A DNA stretch of 64,000 nucleotides from the NCBI GenBank assembly GCA_019054805.1, contig JAHQIY010000025.1:865636-929635 (forward strand). Reading direction: 5' to 3'. How positions within the stretch are numbered: the stretch's first letter is position 1; each line of letters begins with the position of its first letter. Positions 48,401-63,400 of the stretch are shown piece by piece. A program made the position numbers and the translations under genes. This DNA is from Brachionus manjavacas (Eukaryota > Rotifera > Eurotatoria > Ploima > Brachionidae). The notes beneath the pieces were generated by a model that saw nothing but the letters and a program-made list of their open reading frames with translations, was not told the origin of the DNA and ran no database searches.

Positions 48401-51400
48401 CTACAATCACTTGAAAACCAAGCTACTGGTCAAAACCCCTAAGTTTCCTAACTGCATAACTTTTCGAATCTTTGACCTTTTTTGATCTGTAAAAGCCAAA
48501 GGCAAGAAAATTTCAAGATCTATCTAGTGGTATCTTCGGTTTTCCATAATTCGAAAAATTCATTGCAAAAAACCTATCTGTAAAACGTCAAAAAATGGGT
48601 TTTTTGCTCTTTTTCGAAGTCGCCTAAAATCTTGTCCTTTTAGCTTTTTTGACTCCTGTAAATTGTATCATGTAGAACTTTTTGCGCTCTTGAATTTGAG
48701 CAGCTAATCATTGCCGTAGCTTGAAAACTAAGCATTCTACAATCACTTGAAAACCAAGCTACTGGTCAAAACCCCTAAGTTTCCTAACTGCATAACTTTT
48801 CGAATCTTTGACCTTTTTTGATCTGTAAAAGCCAAAGGCAAGAAAATTTCAAGATCTATCTAGTGGTATCTTCGGTTTTCCATAATTCGAAAAATTCATT
48901 GCAAAAAACCTATCTGTAAAACGTCAAAAAATGGGTTTTTTGCTCTTTTTCGAAGTCGCCTAAAATCTTGTCCTTTTAGCTTTTTTGACTCCTGTAAATT
49001 GTATCATGTAGAACTTTTTGCGCTCTTGAATTTGAGCAGCTAATCATTGCCGTAGCTTGAAAACTAAGCATTCTACAATCACTTGAAAACCAAGCTACTG
49101 GTCAAAACCCCTAAGTTTCCTAACTGCATAACTTTTCGAATCTTTGACCTTTTTTTGATCTGTAAAAGCCAAAGGCAAGAAAATTTCAAGATCTATCTAG
49201 TGGTATCTTCGGTTTTCCATAATTCGAAAAATTCATTTCAAAAAACCTATCTGTAAAACGTCAAAAAATGGGTTTTTTGCTCTTTTTCGAAGTCGCCTAA
49301 AATCTTGTCCTTTTAGCTTTTTTGACTCCTGTAAATTGTATCATGTAGAACTTTTTGCGCTCTTGAATTTGAGCAGCTAATCATTGCCGTAGCTTGAAAA
49401 CTAAGCATTCTACAATCACTTGAAAACCAAGCTACTGGTCAAAACCCCTAAGTTTCCTAACTGCATAACTTTTCGAATCTTTGACCTTTTTTTGATCTGT
49501 AAAAGCCAAAGGCAAGAAAATTTCAAGATCTATCTAGTGGTATCTTCGGTTTTCCATAATTCGAAAAATTCATTGCAAAAAACCTATCTGTAAAACGTCA
49601 AAAAATGGGTTTTTTGCTCTTTTTCGAAGTCGCCTAAAATCTTGTCCTTTTAGCTTTTTTGACTCCTGTAAATTGTATCATGTAGAACTTTTTGCGCTCT
49701 TGAATTTGAGCAGCTAATCATTGCCGTAGCTTGAAAACTAAGCATTCTACAATCACTTGAAAACCAAGCTACTGGTCAAAACCCCTAAGTTTCCTAACTG
49801 CATAACTTTTCGAATCTTTGACCTTTTTTTGATCTGTAAAAGCCAAAGGCAAGAAAATTTCAAGATCTATCTAGTGGTATCTTCGGTTTTCCATAATTCG
49901 AAAAATTCATTGCAAAAAACCTATCTGTAAAACGTCAAAAAATGGGTTTTTTGCTCTTTTTCGAAGTCGCCTAAAATCTTGTCCTTTTAGCTTTTTTGAC
50001 TCCTGTAAATTGTATCATGTAGAACTTTTTGCGCTCTTGAATTTGAGCAGCTAATCATTGCCGTAGCTTGAAAACTAAGCATTCTACAATCACTTGAAAA
50101 CCAAGCTACTGGTCAAAACCCCTAAGTTTCCTAACTGCATAACTTTTCGAATCTTTGACCTTTTTTTGATCTGTAAAAGCCAAAGGCAAGAAAATTTCAA
50201 GATCTATCTAGTGGTATCTTCGGTTTTCCATAATTCGAAAAATTCATTGCAAAAAACCTATCTGTAAAACGTCAAAAAATGGGTTTTTTGCTCTTTTTCG
50301 AAGTCGCCTAAAATCTTGTCCTTTTAGCTTTTTTGACTCCTGTAAATTGTATCATGTAGAACTTTTTGCGCTCTTGAATTTGAGCAGCTAATCATTGCCG
50401 TAGCTTGAAAACTAAGCATTCTACAATCACTTGAAAACCAAGCTACTGGTCAAAACCCCTAAGTTTCCTAACTGCATAACTTTTCGAATCTTTGACCTTT
50501 TTTTGATCTGTAAAAGCCAAAGGCAAGAAAATTTCAAGATCTATCTAGTGGTATCTTCGGTTTTCCATAATTCGAAAAATTCATTGCAAAAAACCTATCT
50601 GTAAAACGTCAAAAAATGGGTTTTTTGCTCTTTTTCGAAGTCGCCTAAAATCTTGTCCTTTTAGCTTTTTTGACTCCTGTAAATTGTATCATGTAGAACT
50701 TTTTGCGCTCTTGAATTTGAGCAGCTAATCATTGCCGTAGCTTGAAAACTAAGCATTCTACAATCACTTGAAAACCAAGCTACTGGTCAAAACCCCTAAG
50801 TTTCCTAACTGCATAACTTTTCGAATCTTTGATCTTTTTTGATCTGTAAAAGCCAAAGGCAAGAAAATTTCAAGATCTATCTAGTGGTATCTTCGGTTTT
50901 CCATAATTCGAAAAATTCATTGCAAAAAACCTATCTGTAAAACGTCAAAAAATGGGTTTTTTGCTCTTTTTCGAAGTCGCCTAAAATCTTGTCCTTTTAG
51001 CTTTTTTGACTCCTGTAAATTGTATCATGTAGAACTTTTTGCGCTCTTGAATTTGAGCAGCTAATCATTGCCGTAGCTTGAAAACTAAGCATTCTACAAT
51101 CACTTGAAAACCAAGCTACTGGTCAAAACCCCTAAGTTTCCTAACTGCATAACTTTTCGAATCTTTGACCTTTTTTTGATCTGTAAAAGCCAAAGGCAAG
51201 AAAATTTCAAGATCTATCTAGTGGTATCTTCGGTTTTCCATAATTCGAAAAATTCATTGCAAAAAACCTATCTGTAAAACGTCAAAAAATGGGTTTTTTG
51301 CTCTTTTTCGAAGTCGCCTAAAATCTTGTCCTTTTAGCTTTTTTGACTCCTGTAAATTGTATCATGTAGAACTTTTTGCGCTCTTGAATTTGAGCAGCTA

Positions 51401-54400
51401 ATCATTGCCGTAGCTTGAAAACTAAGCATTCTACAATCACTTGAAAACCAAGCTACTGGTCAAAACCCCTAAGTTTCCTAACTGCATAACTTTTCGAATC
51501 TTTGACCTTTTTTTGATCTGTAAAAGCCAAAGGCAAGAAAATTTCAAGATCTATCTAGTGGTATCTTCGGTTTTCCATAATTCGAAAAATTCATTGCAAA
51601 AAACCTATCTGTAAAACGTCAAAAAATGGGTTTTTTGCTCTTTTTCGAAGTCGCCTAAAATCTTGTCCTTTTAGCTTTTTTGACTCCTGTAAATTGTATC
51701 ATGTAGAACTTTTTGCGCTCTTGAATTTGAGCAGCTAATCATTGCCGTAGCTTGAAAACTAAGCATTCTACAATCACTTGAAAACCAAGCTACTGGTCAA
51801 AACCCCTAAGTTTCCTAACTGCATAACTTTTCGAATCTTTGACCTTTTTTTGATCTGTAAAAGCCAAAGGCAAGAAAATTTCAAGATCTATCTAGTGGTA
51901 TCTTCGGTTTTCCATAATTCGAAAAATTCATTGCAAAAAACCTATCTGTAAAACGTCAAAAAATGGGTTTTTTGCTCTTTTTCGAAGTCGCCTAAAATCT
52001 TGTCCTTTTAGCTTTTTTGACTCCTGTAAATTGTATCATGTAGAACTTTTTGCGCTCTTGAATTTGAGCAGCTAATCATTGCCGTAGCTTGAAAACTAAG
52101 CATTCTACAATCACTTGAAAACCAAGCTACTGGTCAAAACCCCTAAGTTTCCTAACTGCATAACTTTTCGAATCTTTGACCTTTTTTTGATCTGTAAAAG
52201 CCAAAGGCAAGAAAATTTCAAGATCTATCTAGTGGTATCTTCGGTTTTCCATAATTCGAAAAATTCATTGCAAAAAACCTATCTGTAAAACGTCAAAAAA
52301 TGGGTTTTTTGCTCTTTTTCGAAGTCGCCTAAAATCTTGTCCTTTTAGCTTTTTTGACTCCTGTAAATTGTATCATGTAGAACTTTTTGCGCTCTTGAAT
52401 TTGAGCAGCTAATCATTGCCGTAGCTTGAAAACTAAGCATTCTACAATCACTTGAAAACCAAGCTACTGGTCAAAAACCCTAAGTTTCCTAACTGCATAA
52501 CTTTTCGAATCTTTGACCTTTTTTGATCTGTAAAAGCCAAAGGCAAGAAAATTTCAAGATCTATCTAGTGGTATCTTCGGTTTTCCATAATTCGAAAAAT
52601 TCATTGCAAAAAACCTATCTGTAAAACGTCAAAAAATGGGTTTTTTGCTCTTTTTCGAAGTCGCCTAAAATCTTGTCCTTTTAGCTTTTTTGACTCCTGT
52701 AAATTGTATCATGTAGAACTTTTTGCGCTCTTGAATTTGAGCAGCTAATCATTGCCGTAGCTTGAAAACTAAGCATTCTACAATCACTTGAAAACCAAGC
52801 TACTGGTCAAAACCCCTAAGTTTCCTAACTGCATAACTTTTCGAATCTTTGACCTTTTTTTGATCTGTAAAAGCCAAAGGCAAGAAAATTTCAAGATCTA
52901 TCTAGTGGTATCTTCGGTTTTCCATAATTCGAAAAATTCATTGCAAAAAACCTATCTGTAAAACGTCAAAAAATGGGTTTTTTGCTCTTTTTCGAAGTCG
53001 CCTAAAATCTTGTCCTTTTAGCTTTTTTGACTCCTGTAAATTGTATCATGTAGAACTTTTTGCGCTCTTGAATTTGAGCAGCTAATCATTGCCGTAGCTT
53101 GAAAACTAAGCATTCTACAATCACTTGAAAACCAAGCTACTGGTCAAAACCCCTAAGTTTCCTAACTGCATAACTTTTCGAATCTTTGACCTTTTTTGAT
53201 CTGTAAAAGCCAAAGGCAAGAAAATTTCAAGATCTATCTAGTGGTATCTTCGGTTTTCCATAATTCGAAAAATTCATTGCAAAAAACCTATCTGTAAAAC
53301 GTCAAAAAATGGGTTTTTTGCTCTTTTTCGAAGTCGCCTAAAATCTTGTCCTTTTAGCTTTTTTGACTCCTGTAAATTGTATCATGTAGAACTTTTTGCG
53401 CTCTTGAATTTGAGCAGCTAATCATTGCCGTAGCTTGAAAACTAAGCATTCTACAATCACTTGAAAACCAAGCTACTGGTCAAAACCCCTAAGTTTCCTA
53501 ACTGCATAACTTTTCGAATCTTTGACCTTTTTTTGATCTGTAAAAGCCAAAGGCAAGAAAATTTCAAGATCTATCTAGTGGTATCTTCGGTTTTCCATAA
53601 TTCGAAAAATTCATTGCAAAAAACCTATCTGTAAAACGTCAAAAAATGGGTTTTTTGCTCTTTTTCGAAGTCGCCTAAAATCTTGTCCTTTTAGCTTTTT
53701 TGACTCCTGTAAATTGTATCATGTAGAACTTTTTGCGCTCTTGAATTTGAGCAGCTAATCATTGCCGTAGCTTGAAAACTAAGCATTCTACAATCACTTG
53801 AAAACCAAGCTACTGGTCAAAACCCCTAAGTTTCCTAACTGCATAACTTTTCGAATCTTTGACCTTTTTTTGATCTGTAAAAGCCAAAGGCAAGAAAATT
53901 TCAAGATCTATCTAGTGGTATCTTCGGTTTTCCATAATTCGAAAAATTCATTGCAAAAAACCTATCTGTAAAACGTCAAAAAATGGGTTTTTTGCTCTTT
54001 TTCGAAGTCGCCTAAAATCTTGTCCTTTTAGCTTTTTTGACTCCTGTAAATTGTATCATGTAGAACTTTTTGCGCTCTTGAATTTGAGCAGCTAATCATT
54101 GCCGTAGCTTGAAAACTAAGCATTCTACAATCACTTGAAAACCAAGCTACTGGTCAAAACCCCTAAGTTTCCTAACTGCATAACTTTTCGAATCTTTGAC
54201 CTTTTTTGATCTGTAAAAGCCAAAGGCAAGAAAATTTCAAGATCTATCTAGTGGTATCTTCGGTTTTCCATAATTCGAAAAATTCATTGCAAAAAACCTA
54301 TCTGTAAAACGTCAAAAAATGGGTTTTTTGCTCTTTTTCGAAGTCGCCTAAAATCTTGTCCTTTTAGCTTTTTTGACTCCTGTAAATTGTATCATGTAGA

Positions 54401-57400
54401 ACTTTTTGCGCTCTTGAATTTGAGCAGCTAATCATTGCCGTAGCTTGAAAACTAAGCATTCTACAATCACTTGAAAACCAAGCTACTGGTCAAAACCCCT
54501 AAGTTTCCTAACTGCATAACTTTTCGAATCTTTGACCTTTTTTTGATCTGTAAAAGCCAAAGGCAAGAAAATTTCAAGATCTATCTAGTGGTATCTTCGG
54601 TTTTCCATAATTCGAAAAATTCATTGCAAAAAACCTATCTGTAAAACGTCAAAAAATGGGTTTTTTGCTCTTTTTCGAAGTCGCCTAAAATCTTGTCCTT
54701 TTAGCTTTTTTGACTCCTGTAAATTGTATCATGTAGAACTTTTTGCGCTCTTGAATTTGAGCAGCTAATCATTGCCGTAGCTTGAAAACTAAGCATTCTA
54801 CAATCACTTGAAAACCAAGCTACTGGTCAAAACCCCTAAGTTTCCTAACTGCATAACTTTTCGAATCTTTGACCTTTTTTTGATCTGTAAAAGCCAAAGG
54901 CAAGAAAATTTCAAGATCTATCTAGTGGTATCTTCGGTTTTCCATAATTCGAAAAATTCATTGCAAAAAACCTATCTGTAAAACGTCAAAAAATGGGTTT
55001 TTTGCTCTTTTTCGAAGTCGCCTAAAATCTTGTCCTTTTAGCTTTTTTGACTCCTGTAAATTGTATCATGTAGAACTTTTTGCGCTCTTGAATTTGAGCA
55101 GCTAATCATTGCCGTAGCTTGAAAACTAAGCATTCTACAATCACTTGAAAACCAAGCTACTGGTCAAAACCCCTAAGTTTCCTAACTGCATAACTTTTCG
55201 AATCTTTGACCTTTTTTTGATCTGTAAAAGCCAAAGGCAAGAAAATTTCAAGATCTATCTAGTGGTATCTTCGGTTTTCCATAATTCGAAAAATTCATTG
55301 CAAAAAACCTATCTGTAAAACGTCAAAAAATGGGTTTTTTGCTCTTTTTCGAAGTCGCCTAAAATCTTGTCCTTTTAGCTTTTTTGACTCCTGTAAATTG
55401 TATCATGTAGAACTTTTTGCGCTCTTGAATTTGAGCAGCTAATCATTGCCGTAGCTTGAAAACTAAGCATTCTACAATCACTTGAAAACCAAGCTACTGG
55501 TCAAAACCCCTAAGTTTCCTAACTGCATAACTTTTCGAATCTTTGACCTTTTTTTGATCTGTAAAAGCCAAAGGCAAGAAAATTTCAAGATCTATCTAGT
55601 GGTATCTTCGGTTTTCCATAATTCGAAAAATTCATTGCAAAAAACCTATCTGTAAAACGTCAAAAAATGGGTTTTTTGCTCTTTTTCGAAGTCGCCTAAA
55701 ATCTTGTCCTTTTAGCTTTTTTGACTCCTGTAAATTGTATCATGTAGAACTTTTTGCGCTCTTGAATTTGAGCAGCTAATCATTGCCGTAGCTTGAAAAC
55801 TAAGCATTCTACAATCACTTGAAAACCAAGCTACTGGTCAAAACCCCTAAGTTTCCTAACTGCATAACTTTTCGAATCTTTGACCTTTTTTTGATCTGTA
55901 AAAGCCAAAGGCAAGAAAATTTCAAGATCTATCTAGTGGTATCTTCGGTTTTCCATAATTCGAAAAATTCATTGCAAAAAACCTATCTGTAAAACGTCAA
56001 AAAATGGGTTTTTTGCTCTTTTTCGAAGTCGCCTAAAATCTTGTCCTTTTAGCTTTTTTGACTCCTGTAAATTGTATCATGTAGAACTTTTTGCGCTCTT
56101 GAATTTGAGCAGCTAATCATTGCCGTAGCTTGAAAACTAAGCATTCTACAATCACTTGAAAACCAAGCTACTGGTCAAAACCCCTAAGTTTCCTAACTGC
56201 ATAACTTTTCGAATCTTTGACCTTTTTTTGATCTGTAAAAGCCAAAGGCAAGAAAATTTCAAGATCTATCTAGTGGTATCTTCGGTTTTCCATAATTCGA
56301 AAAATTCATTGCAAAAAACCTATCTGTAAAACGTCAAAAAATGGGTTTTTTGCTCTTTTTCGAAGTCGCCTAAAATCTTGTCCTTTTAGCTTTTTTGACT
56401 CCTGTAAATTGTATCATGTAGAACTTTTTGCGCTCTTGAATTTGAGCAGCTAATCATTGCCGTAGCTTGAAAACTAAGCATTCTACAATCACTTGAAAAC
56501 CAAGCTACTGGTCAAAACCCCTAAGTTTCCTAACTGCATAACTTTTCGAATCTTTGACCTTTTTTTGATCTGTAAAAGCCAAAGGCAAGAAAATTTCAAG
56601 ATCTATCTAGTGGTATCTTCGGTTTTCCATAATTCGAAAAATTCATTGCAAAAAACCTATCTGTAAAACGTCAAAAAATGGGTTTTTTGCTCTTTTTCGA
56701 AGTCGCCTAAAATCTTGTCCTTTTAGCTTTTTTGACTCCTGTAAATTGTATCATGTAGAACTTTTTGCGCTCTTGAATTTGAGCAGCTAATCATTGCCGT
56801 AGCTTGAAAACTAAGCATTCTACAATCACTTGAAAACCAAGCTACTGGTCAAAACCCCTAAGTTTCCTAACTGCATAACTTTTCGAATCTTTGACCTTTT
56901 TTTGATCTGTAAAAGCCAAAGGCAAGAAAATTTCAAGATCTATCTAGTGGTATCTTCGGTTTTCCATAATTCGAAAAATTCATTGCAAAAAACCTATCTG
57001 TAAAACGTCAAAAAATGGGTTTTTTGCTCTTTTTCGAAGTCGCCTAAAATCTTGTCCTTTTAGCTTTTTTGACTCCTGTAAATTGTATCATGTAGAACTT
57101 TTTGCGCTCTTGAATTTGAGCAGCTAATCATTGCCGTAGCTTGAAAACTAAGCATTCTACAATCACTTGAAAACCAAGCTACTGGTCAAAACCCCTAAGT
57201 TTCCTAACTGCATAACTTTTCGAATCTTTGACCTTTTTTGATCTGTAAAAGCCAAAGGCAAGAAAATTTCAAGATCTATCTAGTGGTATCTTCGGTTTTC
57301 CATAATTCGAAAAATTCATTGCAAAAAACCTATCTGTAAAACGTCAAAAAATGGGTTTTTTGCTCTTTTTCGAAGTCGCCTAAAATCCTGTCCTTTTAGC

Positions 57401-60400
57401 TTTTTGACTCCTGTAAATTGTATCATGTAGAACTTTTTGCGCTCTTGAATTTGAGCAGCTAATCATTGCCGTAGCTTGAAAACTAAGCATTCTACAATCA
57501 CTTGAAAACCAAGCTACTGGTCAAAACCCCTAAGTTTCCTAACTGCATAACTTTTCGAATCTTTGACCTTTTTTTGATCTGTAAAAGCCAAAGGCAAGAA
57601 AATTTCAAGATCTATCTAGTGGTATCTTCGGTTTTCCATAATTCGAAAAATTCATTGCAAAAAACCTATCTGTAAAACGTCAAAAAATGGGTTTTTTGCT
57701 CTTTTTCGAAGTCGCCTAAAATCTTGTCCTTTTAGCTTTTTTGACTCCTGTAAATTGTATCATGTAGAACTTTTTGCGCTCTTGAATTTGAGCAGCTAAT
57801 CATTGCCGTAGCTTGAAAACTAAGCATTCTACAATCACTTGAAAACCAAGCTACTGGTCAAAACCCCTAAGTTTCCTAACTGCATAACTTTTCGAATCTT
57901 TGACCTTTTTTTGATCTGTAAAAGCCAAAGGCAAGAAAATTTCAAGATCTATCTAGTGGTATCTTCGGTTTTCCATAATTCGAAAAATTCATTGCAAAAA
58001 ACCTATCTGTAAAACGTCAAAAAATGGGTTTTTTGCTCTTTTTCGAAGTCGCCTAAAATCTTGTCCTTTTAGCTTTTTTGACTCCTGTAAATTGTATCAT
58101 GTAGAACTTTTTGCGCTCTTGAATTTGAGCAGCTAATCATTGCCGTAGCTTGAAAACTAAGCATTCTACAATCACTTGAAAACCAAGCTACTGGTACTGC
58201 AAAACCAAGCTACTGGTCAAAACCCCTAAGTTTCCTAACTGCATAACTTTTCGAATCTTTGACCTTTTTTGATCTGTAAAAGCCAAAGGCAAGAAAATTT
58301 CAAGATCTATCTAGTGGTATCTTCGGTTTTCCATAATTCGAAAAATTCATTGCAAAAAACCTATCTGTAAAACGTCAAAAAATGGGTTTTTTGCTCTTTT
58401 TCGAAGTCGCCTAAAATCTTGTCCTTTTAGCTTTTTTGACTCCTGTAAATTGTATCATGTAGAACTTTTTGCGCTCTTGAATTTGAGCAGCTAATCATTG
58501 CCGTAGCTTGAAAACTAAGCATTCTACAATCACTTGAAAACCAAGCTACTGGTCAAAACCCCTAAGTTTCCTAACTGCATAACTTTTCGAATCTTTGACC
58601 TTTTTTTGATCTGTAAAAGCCAAAGGCAAGAAAATTTCAAGATCTATCTAGTGGTATCTTCGGTTTTCCATAATTCGAAAAATTCATTGCAAAAAACCTA
58701 TCTGTAAAACGTCAAAAAATGGGTTTTTTGCTCTTTTTCGAAGTCGCCTAAAATCTTGTCCTTTTAGCTTTTTTGACTCCTGTAAATTGTATCATGTAGA
58801 ACTTTTTGCGCTCTTGAATTTGAGCAGCTAATCATTGCCGTAGCTTGAAAACTAAGCATTCTACAATCACTTGAAAACCAAGCTACTGGTCAAAACCCCT
58901 AAGTTTCCTAACTGCATAACTTTTCGAATCTTTGACCTTTTTTTGATCTGTAAAAGCCAAAGGCAAGAAAATTTCAAGATCTATCTAGTGGTATCTTCGG
59001 TTTTCCATAATTCGAAAAATTCATTGCAAAAAACCTATCTGTAAAACGTCAAAAAATGGGTTTTTTGCTCTTTTTCGAAGTCGCCTAAAATCTTGTCCTT
59101 TTAGCTTTTTTGACTCCTGTAAATTGTATCATGTAGAACTTTTTGCGCTCTTGAATTTGAGCAGCTAATCATTGCCGTAGCTTGAAAACTAAGCATTCTA
59201 CAATCACTTGAAAACCAAGCTACTGGTCAAAACCCCTAAGTTTCCTAACTGCATAACTTTTCGAATCTTTGACCTTTTTTTGATCTGTAAAAGCCAAAGG
59301 CAAGAAAATTTCAAGATCTATCTAGTGGTATCTTCGGTTTTCCATAATTCGAAAAATTCATTGCAAAAAACCTATCTGTAAAACGTCAAAAAATGGGTTT
59401 TTTGCTCTTTTTCGAAGTCGCCTAAAATCTTGTCCTTTTAGCTTTTTTGACTCCTGTAAATTGTATCATGTAGAACTTTTTGCGCTCTTGAATTTGAGCA
59501 GCTAATCATTGCCGTAGCTTGAAAACTAAGCATTCTACAATCACTTGAAAACCAAGCTACTGGTCAAAACCCCTAAGTTTCCTAACTGCATAACTTTTCG
59601 AATCTTTGACCTTTTTTGATCTGTAAAAGCCAAAGGCAAGAAAATTTCAAGATCTATCTAGTGGTATCTTCGGTTTTCCATAATTCGAAAAATTCATTGC
59701 AAAAAACCTATCTGTAAAACGTCAAAAAATGGGTTTTTTGCTCTTTTTCGAAGTCGCCTAAAATCTTGTCCTTTTAGCTTTTTTGACTCCTGTAAATTGT
59801 ATCATGTAGAACTTTTTGCGCTCTTGAATTTGAGCAGCTAATCATTGCCGTAGCTTGAAAACTAAGCATTCTACAATCACTTGAAAACCAAGCTACTGGT
59901 CAAAACCCCTAAGTTTCCTAACTGCATAACTTTTCGAATCTTTGACCTTTTTTGATCTGTAAAAGCCAAAGGCAAGAAAATTTCAAGATCTATCTAGTGG
60001 TATCTTCGGTTTTCCATAATTCGAAAAATTCATTGCAAAAAACCTATCTGTAAAACGTCAAAAAATGGGTTTTTTGCTCTTTTTCGAAGTCGCCTAAAAT
60101 CTTGTCCTTTTAGCTTTTTTGACTCCTGTAAATTGTATCATGTAGAACTTTTTGCGCTCTTGAATTTGAGCAGCTAATCATTGCCGTAGCTTGAAAACTA
60201 AGCATTCTACAATCACTTGAAAACCAAGCTACTGGTCAAAACCCCTAAGTTTCCTAACTGCATAACTTTTCGAATCTTTGACCTTTTTTTGATCTGTAAA
60301 AGCCAAAGGCAAGAAAATTTCAAGATCTATCTAGTGGTATCTTCGGTTTTCCATAATTCGAAAAATTCATTGCAAAAAACCTATCTGTAAAACGTCAAAA

Positions 60401-63400
60401 AATGGGTTTTTTGCTCTTTTTCGAAGTCGCCTAAAATCTTGTCCTTTTAGCTTTTTGACTCCTGTAAATTGTATCATGTAGAACTTTTTGCGCTCTTGAA
60501 TTTGAGCAGCTAATCATTGCCGTAGCTTGAAAACTAAGCATTCTACAATCACTTGAAAACCAAGCTACTGGTCAAAACCCCTAAGTTTCCTAACTGCATA
60601 ACTTTTCGAATCTTTGACCTTTTTTTGATCTGTAAAAGCCAAAGGCAAGAAAATTTCAAGATCTATCTAGTGGTATCTTCGGTTTTCCATAATTCGAAAA
60701 ATTCATTGCAAAAAACCTATCTGTAAAACGTCAAAAAATGGGTTTTTTGCTCTTTTTCGAAGTCGCCTAAAATCTTGTCCTTTTAGCTTTTTTGACTCCT
60801 GTAAATTGTATCATGTAGAACTTTTTGCGCTCTTGAATTTGAGCAGCTAATCATTGCCGTAGCTTGAAAACTAAGCATTCTACAATCACTTGAAAACCAA
60901 GCTACTGGTCAAAACCCCTAAGTTTCCTAACTGCATAACTTTTCGAATCTTTGACCTTTTTTTGATCTGTAAAAGCCAAAGGCAAGAAAATTTCAAGATC
61001 TATCTAGTGGTATCTTCGGTTTTCCATAATTCGAAAAATTCATTGCAAAAAACCTATCTGTAAAACGTCAAAAAATGGGTTTTTTGCTCTTTTTCGAAGT
61101 CGCCTAAAATCTTGTCCTTTTAGCTTTTTTGACTCCTGTAAATTGTATCATGTAGAACTTTTTGCGCTCTTGAATTTGAGCAGCTAATCATTGCCGTAGC
61201 TTGAAAACTAAGCATTCTACAATCACTTGAAAACCAAGCTACTGGTCAAAACCCCTAAGTTTCCTAACTGCATAACTTTTCGAATCTTTGACCTTTTTTT
61301 GATCTGTAAAAGCCAAAGGCAAGAAAATTTCAAGATCTATCTAGTGGTATCTTCGGTTTTCCATAATTCGAAAAATTCATTGCAAAAAACCTATCTGTAA
61401 AACGTCAAAAAATGGGTTTTTTGCTCTTTTTCGAAGTCGCCTAAAATCTTGTCCTTTTAGCTTTTTTGACTCCTGTAAATTGTATCATGTAGAACTTTTT
61501 GCGCTCTTGAATTTGAGCAGCTAATCATTGCCGTAGCTTGAAAACTAAGCATTCTACAATCACTTGAAAACCAAGCTACTGGTCAAAACCCCTAAGTTTC
61601 CTAACTGCATAACTTTTCGAATCTTTGACCTTTTTTTGATCTGTAAAAGCCAAAGGCAAGAAAATTTCAAGATCTATCTAGTGGTATCTTCGGTTTTCCA
61701 TAATTCGAAAAATTCATTGCAAAAAACCTATCTGTAAAACGTCAAAAAATGGGTTTTTTGCTCTTTTTCGAAGTCGCCTAAAATCTTGTCCTTTTAGCTT
61801 TTTTGACTCCTGTAAATTGTATCATGTAGAACTTTTTGCGCTCTTGAATTTGAGCAGCTAATCATTGCCGTAGCTTGAAAACTAAGCATTCTACAATCAC
61901 TTGAAAACCAAGCTACTGGTCAAAACCCCTAAGTTTCCTAACTGCATAACTTTTCGAATCTTTGACCTTTTTTTGATCTGTAAAAGCCAAAGGCAAGAAA
62001 ATTTCAAGATCTATCTAGTGGTATCTTCGGTTTTCCATAATTCGAAAAATTCATTGCAAAAAACCTATCTGTAAAACGTCAAAAAATGGGTTTTTTGCTC
62101 TTTTTCGAAGTCGCCTAAAATCTTGTCCTTTTAGCTTTTTTGACTCCTGTAAATTGTATCATGTAGAACTTTTTGCGCTCTTGAATTTGAGCAGCTAATC
62201 ATTGCCGTAGCTTGAAAACTAAGCATTCTACAATCACTTGAAAACCAAGCTACTGGTCAAAACCCCTAAGTTTCCTAACTGCATAACTTTTCGAATCTTT
62301 GACCTTTTTTTGATCTGTAAAAGCCAAAGGCAAGAAAATTTCAAGATCTATCTAGTGGTATCTTCGGTTTTCCATAATTCGAAAAATTCATTGCAAAAAA
62401 CCTATCTGTAAAACGTCAAAAAATGGGTTTTTTGCTCTTTTTCGAAGTCGCCTAAAATCTTGTCCTTTTAGCTTTTTTGACTCCTGTAAATTGTATCATG
62501 TAGAACTTTTTGCGCTCTTGAATTTGAGCAGCTAATCATTGCCGTAGCTTGAAAACTAAGCATTCTACAATCACTTGAAAACCAAGCTACTGGTCAAAAC
62601 CCCTAAGTTTCCTAACTGCATAACTTTTCGAATCTTTGACCTTTTTTTGATCTGTAAAAGCCAAAGGCAAGAAAATTTCAAGATCTATCTAGTGGTATCT
62701 TCGGTTTTCCATAATTCGAAAAATTCATTGCAAAAAACCTATCTGTAAAACGTCAAAAAATGGGTTTTTTGCTCTTTTTCGAAGTCGCCTAAAATCTTGT
62801 CCTTTTAGCTTTTTTGACTCCTGTAAATTGTATCATGTAGAACTTTTTGCGCTCTTGAATTTGAGCAGCTAATCATTGCCGTAGCTTGAAAACTAAGCAT
62901 TCTACAATCACTTGAAAACCAAGCTACTGGTCAAAACCCCTAAGTTTCCTAACTGCATAACTTTTCGAATCTTTGACCTTTTTTTGATCTGTAAAAGCCA
63001 AAGGCAAGAAAATTTCAAGATCTATCTAGTGGTATCTTCGGTTTTCCATAATTCGAAAAATTCATTGCAAAAAACCTATCTGTAAAACGTCAAAAAATGG
63101 GTTTTTTGCTCTTTTTCGAAGTCGCCTAAAATCTTGTCCTTTTAGCTTTTTTGACTCCTGTAAATTGTATCATGTAGAACTTTTTGCGCTCTTGAATTTG
63201 AGCAGCTAATCATTGCCGTAGCTTGAAAACTAAGCATTCTACAATCACTTGAAAACCAAGCTACTGGTCAAAACCCCTAAGTTTCCTAACTGCATAACTT
63301 TTCGAATCTTTGACCTTTTTTTGATCTGTAAAAGCCAAAGGCAAGAAAATTTCAAGATCTATCTAGTGGTATCTTCGGTTTTCCATAATTCGAAAAATTC

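Noticed and set aside
52801..53137. CENP-B box in the monomer
   Set aside because: The best match, on the minus strand (TTCGAATTATGG), has TTCG and the spaced A but lacks the required CGGG. No other TTCG in the monomer fits better.
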